Positions 1 through 7,080 of a stretch of DNA of 8,528 nucleotides are shown in pieces. Positions within the stretch are counted from its first letter, which is position 1; every line of letters begins with the position of its first letter. The notes beneath the pieces are model-generated. The model saw nothing but the letters and a program-made list of their open reading frames with translations. It did no database searches and was not told where the DNA came from. A program made the translations under genes and the position numbers. Origin of the DNA: Oscillospiraceae bacterium (GTDB taxonomy: Bacteria > Bacillota_A > Clostridia > Oscillospirales > Ruminococcaceae); assembly GCA_900766795.1 (NCBI GenBank), contig CAAFWX010000291.1, forward strand, positions 1 through 8,528, written 5' to 3'.

Positions 1-1285
1 CATGGAGCGCATTGTTGAGGGAATCCCCGCGCCGAGCGGCGACCCCGACGCTCCGCTTAAGGCGCTGATTTTTGACAGCTACTACGACAGCTACAAGGGC
101 GTTATCGTCTACTGCCGCGTGAAAGAGGGCACCGTAAAAGTCGGCGACCGCATTCGCATGATGGCAAGCGGCGCGGAGTTCACCGTAAACGAAGTTGGCT
201 TCATGGGCGCTACGGAGCTGGTTCCTTTCGGAGAGCTTAAGGCGGGCGAGGTAGGCTATCTTGCCGCTTCAATCAAGTCAATCGGCGACACAAAGGTCGG
301 CGACACCGTAACAAACGCGGATAACCCCGCAGACGAAGCGCTTCCGGGATACCGCGAGGTGAATCCCATGGTGTTCTCGGGTATCTATCCCGCAGACGGC
401 GCAAAGTACGTTGACCTGCGCGAAGCGCTCGAGAAGCTTCAGCTAAACGACGCTTCCCTGACGTTTGAGCCGGAAAGCTCGATTGCGCTGGGCTTCGGCT
501 TCCGCTGTGGATTTCTCGGACTTCTCCACATGGAGATTATTCAGGAGCGAATCGAGCGCGAGTATAACCTCGACATCATCACCACCGCGCCCTCGGTTAT
601 CTACAAACTTGACCTCGCAGACGGCAGCACCATAATGATAGACAACCCCACAAACTACCCCGACCCCGCGACGATTTCGCAGGCATACGAGCCGATGGTG
701 AACGCGCATGTCTACGCCCCCTCGGACTATGTTGGAAACATCATGGAACTGTGTCAGAACCGCCGCGGCGTGTTCAAGGATATGAAATACCTTGACGATA
801 CGCGCGTTGACCTGCACTATGAGCTTCCGCTAAACGAGATTGTCTATGACTTCTTTGATGTGCTGAAATCCCGCACAAGAGGCTATGCAAGCTATGATTA
901 CGAAATGCTGGGCTTCGCGCCGTCAAAGCTTGTGAAGCTGGATATAATGCTTAACGGCGATGTGATTGACGCGCTTTCGTTCATCGTGCACACCGACAAG
1001 GCATACGAGCGCGCCCGCAAGATGGCGGAAAAGCTTAAGGAGCACATTCCGCGGCAGCTTTTCGAGATTCCCATTCAGGCGGCTGTCGGCGGTAAGATAA
1101 TCGCCCGCGAAACCATCAAGGCGCTGCGAAAGGACGTCCTCGCAAAGTGCTACGGCGGCGACATCACCCGAAAGAAAAAGCTGCTCGAAAAGCAGAAAGA
1201 GGGCAAGAAGCGCATGAGAGCGTTCGGTACGGTAGAAGTGCCGCAGGAAGCGTTCATGGCTGTGCTTAAGCTGGACGACGAATAA
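1..1285 (+). CDS. lepA: Elongation factor 4 (LepA), C-terminal ~427 residues, 5'-truncated
   Basis: LepA/EF4 is a ribosome-associated translational GTPase related to EF-G, linked to back-translocation and to ribosome biogenesis or initiation. The reading frame is open from the window edge. The ATG at 2-4 is internal, because the segment it opens ([19 protein letters not shown]) is the junction after the GTPase domain, so roughly 175 N-terminal residues of a ~600-residue protein lie outside. What remains is the domain II beta-barrel (window residues ~15-105), the EF-G-like domain III/V region with [13 protein letters not shown] (about 168-180), and the LepA-specific C-terminal domain. The last carries the diagnostic [16 protein letters not shown] block starting at window residue 383. 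It ends with TAA, 8 nt before hemW, which suggests cotranscription. Identification is secure. The GTP-binding motifs cannot be checked here because they are outside the window. Confidence 0.97.
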   Translation, partial: MERIVEGIPAPSGDPDAPLKALIFDSYYDSYKGVIVYCRVKEGTVKVGDRIRMMASGAEFTVNEVGFMGATELVPFGELKAGEVGYLAASIKSIGDTKVGDTVTNADNPADEALPGYREVNPMVFSGIYPADGAKYVDLREALEKLQLNDASLTFEPESSIALGFGFRCGFLGLLHMEIIQERIEREYNLDIITTAPSVIYKLDLADGSTIMIDNPTNYPDPATISQAYEPMVNAHVYAPSDYVGNIMELCQNRRGVFKDMKYLDDTRVDLHYELPLNEIVYDFFDVLKSRTRGYASYDYEMLGFAPSKLVKLDIMLNGDVIDALSFIVHTDKAYERARKMAEKLKEHIPRQLFEIPIQAAVGGKIIARETIKALRKDVLAKCYGGDITRKKKLLEKQKEGKKRMRAFGTVEVPQEAFMAVLKLDDE

Positions 1286-1293
1286 TCCCGCAC

Positions 1294-2346
1294 ATGAGAG
1301 GGTTATATATCCACGTTCCGTTCTGCCTGTCGAAGTGCCCGTACTGCGACTTCTATTCCCTTGTGTTCAGCGAGGAACGGGCTGCGGCTTACGCAAAGGC
1401 GGTTGTCCGAAATCTGGCGCGGTACAATGAGCCGTTCGACACCGTTTATTTCGGCGGCGGAACGCCCATTCTGCTCCACGGGTATATCGGAGAAATCCTG
1501 CGGCATGTGAACACAGCCGACGGCGCGGAAATCACCGCCGAAGCGAATCCCTGCCTGTGCTCAGGCGAGAACCTCCGCGACCTTTTGAGCGCGGGCGTGA
1601 ACCGCATTTCGATTGGCGTGCAGTCGCTTCATGACGGGGAGCTTGCCGCTCTTGGCAGACGGCACACCGCCGCCGAAGCGGAGTCCGCCATACTTGCCGC
1701 AAAGGCAGCGGGCTTTGACAACATCTCCGCAGACCTTATGCTTGCCACTCCGAAGCAGACAGCGGACAGCCTGCGCGAAACGATAGCGGGGCTTACTTCC
1801 CTGCCGATAACCCACGTTTCGGCATACCTGCTGAAAATCGAGCCGAACACTCCGTTCGGAAAGTCCCCGCCGAAGCTCTCTCTTGACGAGGACGAAACCG
1901 CCGAGCTTTACCTGTCGGCGGTGGAGCAGCTTGCGGCGGCTGGATTCGCGCAGTACGAAATAAGCAACTTCGCAAAGGCGGGTCTTGAAAGCCGCCACAA
2001 CCTCAAATACTGGCGCCGCGAGGAGTACCTTGGAATCGGTCCCGCCGCGCATTCGTTCTATGACGGAAAGCGCTTTGCTGTGCCCCGCGACCTTGCCGCT
2101 TTTATCGCAGCGGACGAGCAGCCCGTGGAGTGCACCGACGAAGCCCCCGACGAGTTCGAGGAGCGGGTCATGCTGGGGCTTAGGCTCTGCGAGGGTATCC
2201 CCGAGGCGCTATGGAAGCCGCTTTCGAGCGCTCTAAGGCTTATTCCCGACAGGTACTACCGCATACAAGACGGCAGGCTTTCCCTCACCGCAGAGGGGTT
2301 TCTGTTGTCGAACGAAATAATCTCTCTGCTGCTGGCGCAGCGGTGA
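1294..2346 (+). CDS. hemW: Radical SAM heme chaperone HemW
   Basis: This 350-residue protein belongs to the HemN/HemW radical-SAM family and is cytoplasmic. The N-terminal CLSKCPYCDFYS gives the CxxxCxxC iron-sulfur ligands at C11, C15 and C18. The following position is F20, where true coproporphyrinogen dehydrogenase HemN has a fourth cysteine. This marks HemW, a heme-binding chaperone thought to deliver heme to respiratory proteins, although such genes are often mis-annotated as oxygen-independent coproporphyrinogen III oxidase. Other family motifs are GGGTP (54-58), ISIGVQS, LGRRHT, QYEISNFAK, RHNLKYW and the C-terminal MLGLRLCEGI. Length is slightly below the usual ~375. No Shine-Dalgarno sequence is visible before the ATG, which lies 8 nt after the lepA stop, so translation may be coupled to lepA. 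lepA followed by hemW is a common Firmicutes order. Confidence 0.93.
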   Translation: MRGLYIHVPFCLSKCPYCDFYSLVFSEERAAAYAKAVVRNLARYNEPFDTVYFGGGTPILLHGYIGEILRHVNTADGAEITAEANPCLCSGENLRDLLSAGVNRISIGVQSLHDGELAALGRRHTAAEAESAILAAKAAGFDNISADLMLATPKQTADSLRETIAGLTSLPITHVSAYLLKIEPNTPFGKSPPKLSLDEDETAELYLSAVEQLAAAGFAQYEISNFAKAGLESRHNLKYWRREEYLGIGPAAHSFYDGKRFAVPRDLAAFIAADEQPVECTDEAPDEFEERVMLGLRLCEGIPEALWKPLSSALRLIPDRYYRIQDGRLSLTAEGFLLSNEIISLLLAQR

Positions 2347-2369
2347 CTCAACTAAGCCAACTTCTCACC

Positions 2370-2376
2370 AAAGGAG
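2370..2376 (+). promoter_or_regulatory. Ribosome binding site of the lipoprotein gene
   Basis: AAAGGAG lies 7 nt before the ATG at 2384, an almost ideal Shine-Dalgarno match and spacing. It fixes the start codon. The 37-nt gap after hemW holds this site and no terminator or recognisable promoter. Confidence 0.85.
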
Positions 2377-2383
2377 CACTTCC

Positions 2384-3349
2384 ATGAAACGTCATGTTCT
2401 CGCCCTGTCACTCTGCCTTGCCCTGTGCGGCTGTACTGCGGAAGTAACCGCAACCAGCCCCGAACCACACATTCCGCAGGAAAAAAACTTCCCCACTACG
2501 AATGAAGCAAACGAAACATCTCCCGCCGACGAAAGCGGAATTTCCCCTCTTTCCGAGCAGCAGCGCCTAGAGCGGCTTATCCTTGATGTAAGGGGCACGG
2601 CGGTTATCCCCGCGTTTAACGAGGAATACTGCCCGCCCGAAAGCTACGCGCTTTTCCCTATGCTTTTCGGGGACTTCGACAAGGACGGGACGGAGGAGCT
2701 TTTCGCGGTGTACGGCGTTGCGGGCGGTTATGAAAACGCGGCGGCGGGGGAGGTCTGGTTTGCGCGGGGAGATACCGCCGAAAGGCTTGACACAGACGAG
2801 GAGATTAAGCTTTGGGAGGTGGGAAACTTCCGCGTGCTTGACGAGGAAAACACGCTTGTTGCGTACAGCTATCTTGCTATGACCTACGCTTCCGACAGAA
2901 TTTGGCGCATAAACGGCGGCGCGGAGAAAACCGAGATAGACGGATTTGCCCGAATGAGCTTTACCAAAAGCGAATACGGCGGATTTTCCGCGCAGAACAG
3001 CACCTACGACGCAGTGTATGGTTGCGGCGGTCATACATGGAAGGACTATTGGTTTTATTACGACGCTCAGAACAACGCTATGGTGCAGTATGACGCGCAC
3101 GAGATTTCCGAGGAGGAAATGCTCGAATACAGCGGCGGCGAGGAAGCGCTTAGCGAAATCCGCGCAGACGGGCTGGACGAGGTTCACAGCATACTTCTGT
3201 TTGACAATGGAATTGTCTGTGTGAATTATATCCGCGAGAAAATCTACAATTTTTTCCGCTGCTTTGACGCGGCGGGAAATGAGCTTCTGGACATTACCCC
3301 CGAATTCAACGAAGGAATTTACCTCCCGCGAAACGGAGAAATTACATAA
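2384..3349 (+). CDS. Predicted lipoprotein of unknown function with EF-hand-like loop
   Basis: I do not recognise a named family. The 321-residue protein starts MKRHVLALSLCLALCGC: a short positive N-terminus, a hydrophobic stretch and a lipobox-like LCGC with the lipidated cysteine at C17. Cys at the -2 position is tolerated but not the commonest residue. A Thr/Glu/Pro-rich tether (about 18-60) follows, then a globular region. Residues 95-110 read FGDFDKDGTEELFAVY, a DxDxDG calcium-loop-like motif of the kind found in dockerin, VCBS or FG-GAP repeats and common in Clostridia surface lipoproteins. The rest is rich in aromatic and acidic residues with no clear catalytic motif. It is probably anchored on the outer face of the membrane. 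The next gene follows 13 nt later with its own strong ribosome binding site, so the two are likely cotranscribed. The function is unknown; a ligand- or sugar-sensing role is only a guess. Confidence 0.82.
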   Translation: MKRHVLALSLCLALCGCTAEVTATSPEPHIPQEKNFPTTNEANETSPADESGISPLSEQQRLERLILDVRGTAVIPAFNEEYCPPESYALFPMLFGDFDKDGTEELFAVYGVAGGYENAAAGEVWFARGDTAERLDTDEEIKLWEVGNFRVLDEENTLVAYSYLAMTYASDRIWRINGGAEKTEIDGFARMSFTKSEYGGFSAQNSTYDAVYGCGGHTWKDYWFYYDAQNNAMVQYDAHEISEEEMLEYSGGEEALSEIRADGLDEVHSILLFDNGIVCVNYIREKIYNFFRCFDAAGNELLDITPEFNEGIYLPRNGEIT

Positions 3350-3354
3350 AGGAG
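3348..3354 (+). promoter_or_regulatory. Ribosome binding site deciding the esterase start
   Basis: AAAGGAG overlaps the last bases of the preceding TAA stop and lies 8 nt before the ATG at 3363. The open frame extends 33 codons further upstream to 3264, inside the lipoprotein gene. This site together with the overlap shows that 3363 is the real start. Confidence 0.85.
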
Positions 3355-3362
3355 AAATTGAT

Positions 3363-4424
3363 ATGGCATTCAGCATACCCGAAAACAAAAAGCTTATCCC
3401 CGCAGACGACAAGTGCTTTCAGTACATGGGACGAATTGATTTCGACGACCTGAAGCGCCCTGTGCTTGTATGGCCCGCAAGCACGATTGACACGGTGTTT
3501 ACGGGCACTTCCCTTGCCGTTGCGCTTAACAATCACAACTTTCAGGAGCTGACGCATTTCGCCGTCATAATTGACGGAGTTATGCGCAAGATTTTCTTTG
3601 AAAGCGAAACCAACCAGACCGACAGTCTGTACACAATCGCCGAAAACCTAGAGGACAAGCCCCACACCCTGCGCATACTGAAAACCCTTGCCGCGCACAA
3701 CTACATAACTTTCCTCGGAATTGTGGTTGACGAGAATGCCGAGGTGAAGAACCCCGAGCACAAATACGACTGCAAGCTTGAGGTTTACGGCGACAGCGTT
3801 TCCGCGGGCGAGGTTACAGAGGCTATCTATTACGAGGGTCAGTGCGACCCCGAGAATAACCAAAACCGCTACGACAACGCTCATTTCGGCTACCCGATGG
3901 CGCTTGCGAGAAAGCTGAATGCCGAGGTGCACGATATCGCGCAGGGCGGTATAGCGCTGCTTGACGGAACGGGGTATTTTGTTTCGGATAACCTCAAGGG
4001 AATGATAAACTGCTATGACAGGATTCAGTACAGCCCCTATACCGAAACCAAGCCGTGGGACTTTGCCCGCTATACTCCCGACTATGTTATCATCGCGCTC
4101 GGACAGAACGACGCAAACCCCGAGCCGGAAAAAATAAAGACTCCCGAATACCGCCGCATGTGGAAGAACAGGTACATCGAAATGCTGTCCGACCTCATGA
4201 AAAAGTACCCGAACGCAAAATTCATGCTTATCCTCACCGTCCTGGGTCACGACACAACATGGGACGACGCTCTGGAGGAGATTGCGCAGGAAATGAACAG
4301 CGCGCGCGTTTCCCACTTTATGTTCCGCAGGAACGGCAGTGCAACCTGCGGTCATCCCCGCGCCACCGAGCAGGAGGAGATGGCAGGCGAGCTGTACGCC
4401 TACATCAAGGAAAAGCTTATGTAA
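3363..4424 (+). CDS. SGNH-fold esterase, carbohydrate esterase family 2-like, leaderless
   Basis: The 353-residue protein probably removes acetyl or similar ester groups from a carbohydrate. Residues ~15-130 look like the beta-sandwich domain seen before the catalytic domain of CE2 enzymes (VFTGTSLAVALNN, then FAVIIDG). The catalytic SGNH/GDSL domain follows: block I YGDSVSAGE with nucleophile S145, block II QGG at 194-196, block III GQND at 247-250, and the block V histidine H331 in CGHPRATEQEE. The usual acid three residues before the histidine is absent (T328). CE2 enzymes acting through a Ser-His dyad are known, so this need not abolish activity. There is no signal peptide, so the substrate should be cytoplasmic, for example imported acetylated oligosaccharides. 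The start is set by the ribosome binding site at 3348-3354. Family placement is good; the substrate is unknown. Confidence 0.87.
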   Translation: MAFSIPENKKLIPADDKCFQYMGRIDFDDLKRPVLVWPASTIDTVFTGTSLAVALNNHNFQELTHFAVIIDGVMRKIFFESETNQTDSLYTIAENLEDKPHTLRILKTLAAHNYITFLGIVVDENAEVKNPEHKYDCKLEVYGDSVSAGEVTEAIYYEGQCDPENNQNRYDNAHFGYPMALARKLNAEVHDIAQGGIALLDGTGYFVSDNLKGMINCYDRIQYSPYTETKPWDFARYTPDYVIIALGQNDANPEPEKIKTPEYRRMWKNRYIEMLSDLMKKYPNAKFMLILTVLGHDTTWDDALEEIAQEMNSARVSHFMFRRNGSATCGHPRATEQEEMAGELYAYIKEKLM

Positions 4425-4428
4425 TACA

Positions 4429-4460
4429 AATCCCGCCGCAAGGAGCAATGCGGCGGGATT
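4429..4460. terminator. Hairpin terminator shared by convergent genes
   Basis: A perfect 12-bp inverted repeat (4429-4440 with 4449-4460, core TCCCGCCGCA / TGCGGCGGGA) encloses an 8-nt loop. It begins 4 nt after the esterase stop and lies 22 nt beyond the stop of the opposing gene. Downstream sequence is only moderately T-rich on either strand (TTCGTGTTT on +, TTTGTATT on -, where the pairing A/T bases form part of the tract). It therefore probably works in both directions, with modest strength. Confidence 0.8.
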
Positions 4461-4482
4461 CGTGTTTATGGAGGAAAATTGC

Positions 4483-5853
4483 TTATGGGCGCTGTGTTCC
4501 GAAGCGGATGTAGTTATACTCCTTTGCAACAGAGTCCCATGTCGGCGCGTTGACAACGCCCGAAACGGGTATGCCGTAAAGCTGCTGGAAAATGCGCACG
4601 GTGTTCTCGGTCTGCTCGCCGAAATAGCCCGTCACGTCCACAACGGGGATTTGCGCGATGTTCTCCCCTACCACGCGAAGATAGGTCTGGAACTCCCGCA
4701 CGTCGTCGTTGCGCATTCCCGGAGTGAGGTTATAGCCGGGATAGAGCGCGGCGGTGGAACCCGCGTAGCCCTCGGGGAGATTGTTCCTGATGTCGTTGTA
4801 TACGCGCTGAATGAGGTCCCACGTCCTGAAATCCACAACGCCGTCGGGAGTTAGCCCGTAGAAGCTCTCAAACGCCTTAACCTGCGCGTCCATGGCTTCG
4901 TTGAACACGCCTGTTGCGGGGGTTGAGGGAATCTCCGGATTGAAGTAGGCGATGACATTGAGGAAATACTGCACATACCGCACCGCCAGCCCGTAGTCGC
5001 CAAGGCTTATCTTGTCGCCGAGAACATCCGTCACCTCATCGGGAGAAAGCCCCTCGCTGTCAAGCTCAGAAAGCCCCTTTACGGCGGTGAAGATATACTT
5101 TATCTGATACCACGTCGCTTTGTTGACAACGCCTGTCTGCGGCAGGGAAAATACCTCCTGAAACACTCGTACAGCCTCTGCGGTGCTTTCTCCGAAAATT
5201 CCGTTTGCAGGCACAATCTTCGGAATTGCGGGATAGTTGTTGCCGATACGGTTCAGTTCCTGCTGAATCTGCCGCACGGGGCTTCCCGTTGCGCCGAAGC
5301 CGAAGGGCACTCCGGGATAGGTTTCGATATAGGGCGAAATCGGCGCGTTTCTTACAATGTCGATGTCCTCGCCGTAGTAGTATTGCAGAATCTGATATGG
5401 AGTGTAGCCCTGATTTGCAAGCGACACAGTGCCCCACTGCGAAAGCCCCTCGCAGGTGACGGTGGTGCCGTTGCAGAACGCCGAAAACAGCGGCGCAACA
5501 CTCCCTCTGCGCACGATGTAGTTGTTGAACAGCTCATCAACAATTCGGCTTACATTCCCGAAAACCTCGCGTCCGTAGACGAACGCCTGGTCGTACTGGG
5601 TGGAACTTGTGATGTCGAAATCAAATCCGCGCGATCGATACCATTCGGTGTATACCCTGTTCAGCGCAAAAGTGACCTGAACATAGATGTTGGCGCGGAT
5701 AGCAACCTCGGGCCATGTGGGATAAATCTCGCTGGAGCAGACATTCTTGATGTAGTTCGGAAAGCTGAGGGTGACATTCTGCGCGTCTGACTGCGGCGAA
5801 CCAAGGTGGACGGTGATGGTTTCGGGAATATACGGGTAATTTGCTTCGGGCAT
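4483..5853 (-). CDS. SpoIID/LytB-like domain protein with three peptidoglycan-binding repeats
   Basis: The 456-residue protein has two parts. Residues ~10-170 resemble the SpoIID/LytB fold. YIKNVCSSEIYPTWPEVAIRAN corresponds to the SpoIID segment carrying the catalytic glutamate of this lytic transglycosylase (here E42), and GLSQWGTVSLANQGYTPYQI (136-155) matches its SQWGA..A..GY..IL..YY motif. C127 and C134 flank a CNGTTVTC turn that could bind metal. The rest holds three type-1 peptidoglycan-binding repeats with cores at about 217-251, 314-348 and 408-442, sharing G.F...T...V..F......G.V...TW. There is no signal peptide or membrane segment. The ATG abuts the TGA of the upstream gene, with GGGGGTG about 7 nt before it, so translation is probably coupled. 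It is likely a sporulation protein that binds or cleaves cortex or cell-wall peptidoglycan; activity is unproven. Confidence 0.85.
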   Translation of the reverse strand: MPEANYPYIPETITVHLGSPQSDAQNVTLSFPNYIKNVCSSEIYPTWPEVAIRANIYVQVTFALNRVYTEWYRSRGFDFDITSSTQYDQAFVYGREVFGNVSRIVDELFNNYIVRRGSVAPLFSAFCNGTTVTCEGLSQWGTVSLANQGYTPYQILQYYYGEDIDIVRNAPISPYIETYPGVPFGFGATGSPVRQIQQELNRIGNNYPAIPKIVPANGIFGESTAEAVRVFQEVFSLPQTGVVNKATWYQIKYIFTAVKGLSELDSEGLSPDEVTDVLGDKISLGDYGLAVRYVQYFLNVIAYFNPEIPSTPATGVFNEAMDAQVKAFESFYGLTPDGVVDFRTWDLIQRVYNDIRNNLPEGYAGSTAALYPGYNLTPGMRNDDVREFQTYLRVVGENIAQIPVVDVTGYFGEQTENTVRIFQQLYGIPVSGVVNAPTWDSVAKEYNYIRFGTQRP

Positions 5854-7050
5854 TCAGACACCCCCGTTCTCATTGTTCTCGGATTCGTTGGTTATCTCCT
5901 CCGAGCCGTTTGCTTCGGGAACCATTGCGGTGCGCTGAAGCGAGAGAACTCCGTCAAACACGGGAATATTCTTAAGCTTCACGGTGGTGAAGCCCTTTGC
6001 GGACACCTGCGCGTCAAACAGAGAATAGGGCTGGACAAGGCTTCCTGCGGTCTGGGACAGCTCTCTCGACGGCGCAGGGAGGTTCACAATCGGCGTCTGA
6101 CCGCTGATGTCGGTGGTAAGCGTATGGAGCACGGTCTGCTTTCCTCCCAGAATTTTGCTTATCACGCAGACTGCGCCCACCACGGGAAGCGCTTCGCGCG
6201 CAGTGTAGATGAAAAAGCGCATTTGCCCTCGGCTGGTGTTCTGCGCGGCAAAATCCTCATAGCTGTCATAGACAGGCTCCGTATAGCCCACAAAGGGCTG
6301 ACCCTCGTTTTCAAGCGGCTTTATGTCCTCGGGGTTATTCCGGACGGGCGTTCCGTCCTCAAAATGTCTTCCCGTAAGCTGCTCGTCGGGTGAAGTGCCG
6401 CTTATGGGCTGGTCGGTCAGCCGCTCTGCGGTTTCGGGAGAAACACTCCCCGACGCGGGTGTGTCGGGTCTTGGCTCAAGCCCCGCATTGTCGGTCACGC
6501 CCGACACAGGCTCGGTTTCGGGCACGTTCCCCTTTTGGGTGCTGGTTTCGGTTATCTCCTCCTGCGTTTCCTGAAACGACGGAACAAGCGATGTGTTCGG
6601 GAGCATTTCTGCGAAAAGCTCGTTATACTGAGCTATGATGTCGCCGTTACCGTCATCAACATAGCCTATCACCTGCGGCTTGCGGGGTTCCTCGCGGGGC
6701 GCATTATCGGGGGATTCCTGCGGGGCGGGGATTCCCTCCTGAGGTGCAGGCGTTTCCTGAGGGGCGGGGATTTCTTCCTGAGGTTCGGTTATTTCCTGCG
6801 GCGCAGGCATTTCCTGAGGAGCGGAGATTTCCTCCTGAGGTGCGGGTGCGGCAGGAGCCTGTTCTTCGGCAGGCTCTTCCGTTGTCTGCACAACTTCGGG
6901 GTAGTAGCTGAAACCGGGCATTTGCGGCTCGCTGTCCTCTATCATTTCGGGCATGACGGGGAAATCTCTGCTTGCGCCTGCGCTTGATTTGCGGCTGTAT
7001 TCCATCAGCTCCTGCTTGTATTTTTCGATAAGTCTTTTCATGTCGTCCAT
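5854..7050 (-). CDS. Acidic repeat protein with C-terminal beta-sandwich-like domain, partner of the SpoIID-like protein
   Basis: No named family is evident over the full 398 residues. The start is the ATG at 7050, 7 nt after GGGAGG; a TTG at 7065 in frame would place that Shine-Dalgarno inside the gene. The N-terminus (MDDMKRLIEKYKQELMEYSR) is a short charged helix, not a signal peptide. Residues ~58-120 form a Pro/Gln/Glu repeat. Residues ~120-270 are acidic and probably disordered, with short conserved-looking patches (PQVIGYVDDGNGDIIAQYNE at 125-144, QPFVGYTEPVYDSYEDF at 251-267). Residues ~275-378 look like a compact transthyretin, Cna-B or carboxypeptidase-regulatory type beta-sandwich (IYTAREALPVVGAVCVI, TTDISGQTPIVNLPAPS, KGFTTVKLKNIPVF). 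It is cotranscribed with the next gene and probably its binding partner or scaffold. That role is inference. Confidence 0.8.
   Translation of the reverse strand: MDDMKRLIEKYKQELMEYSRKSSAGASRDFPVMPEMIEDSEPQMPGFSYYPEVVQTTEEPAEEQAPAAPAPQEEISAPQEMPAPQEITEPQEEIPAPQETPAPQEGIPAPQESPDNAPREEPRKPQVIGYVDDGNGDIIAQYNELFAEMLPNTSLVPSFQETQEEITETSTQKGNVPETEPVSGVTDNAGLEPRPDTPASGSVSPETAERLTDQPISGTSPDEQLTGRHFEDGTPVRNNPEDIKPLENEGQPFVGYTEPVYDSYEDFAAQNTSRGQMRFFIYTAREALPVVGAVCVISKILGGKQTVLHTLTTDISGQTPIVNLPAPSRELSQTAGSLVQPYSLFDAQVSAKGFTTVKLKNIPVFDGVLSLQRTAMVPEANGSEEITNESENNENGGV
6715..6843 (-). repeat. Seven-copy PQE-motif coding repeat
   Basis: Residues 70-112 of the acidic protein contain seven PQE triplets, mostly APQE, spaced 6 or 7 residues apart (P71, 78, 84, 90, 97, 103, 110). 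At the DNA level this is a degenerate 18-21 nt tandem repeat, seen on the + strand as recurring TTCCTGAGG-type segments. The repeat stays in frame and looks like an extended low-complexity spacer that could vary in copy number. Confidence 0.85.
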
Positions 7051-7057
7051 ACAAAAA

Positions 7058-7063
7058 CCTCCC
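7058..7063 (-). promoter_or_regulatory. Ribosome binding site of the two-gene operon
   Basis: On the minus strand GGGAGG lies 7 nt before the ATG at 7050. It decides the start codon against the in-frame TTG at 7065. Confidence 0.85.
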
Positions 7064-7074
7064 AAAAGTCTTTT
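7064..7074. repeat. 11-bp inverted repeat AAAAGTCTTTT just upstream of the ribosome binding site
   Basis: AAAAG-T-CTTTT is a perfect 5+1+5 palindrome directly next to the Shine-Dalgarno and near the expected transcription start of the - strand operon. AAGTCTTTT recurs at 7030-7038 within the coding start. It could be an operator half-site or chance in A/T-rich leader DNA; the loop is too small for a useful RNA hairpin. Confidence 0.3.
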
Positions 7075-7080
7075 AGGCTA

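Noticed and set aside
2..4. ATG at the window start as the lepA start codon
   Set aside because: The encoded text begins after the GTPase domain of LepA, so this is an internal methionine.
3264..3362. Upstream in-frame extension of the esterase by 33 residues
   Set aside because: It would overlap the lipoprotein gene by 86 nt, its sequence is unlike any SGNH protein, and a strong ribosome binding site marks the ATG at 3363.
2567..3412. Long open frame antisense to the lipoprotein gene
   Set aside because: It mirrors the codon bias of the coding strand, has no ribosome binding site or family resemblance, and opposes a well-supported gene.
3648..4556. 302-codon open frame antisense to the esterase
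   Set aside because: It crosses the terminator hairpin and overlaps two real genes. Its composition (Val/His/Leu-rich) is typical of a reverse-complement shadow.
5806..6393. 195-codon + strand open frame opposite the operon
   Set aside because: It spans the junction of two well-supported minus-strand genes and lacks a ribosome binding site or recognisable motif.
6715..6843. Possible CRISPR array or DNA-level repeat element
   Set aside because: The units are 18-21 nt, degenerate, without spacers, and keep the reading frame of a protein repeat.
7051..7065. TTG start adding five residues to the acidic repeat protein
   Set aside because: The GGGAGG ribosome binding site would then be within the coding sequence. 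It is correctly spaced for the ATG at 7050.
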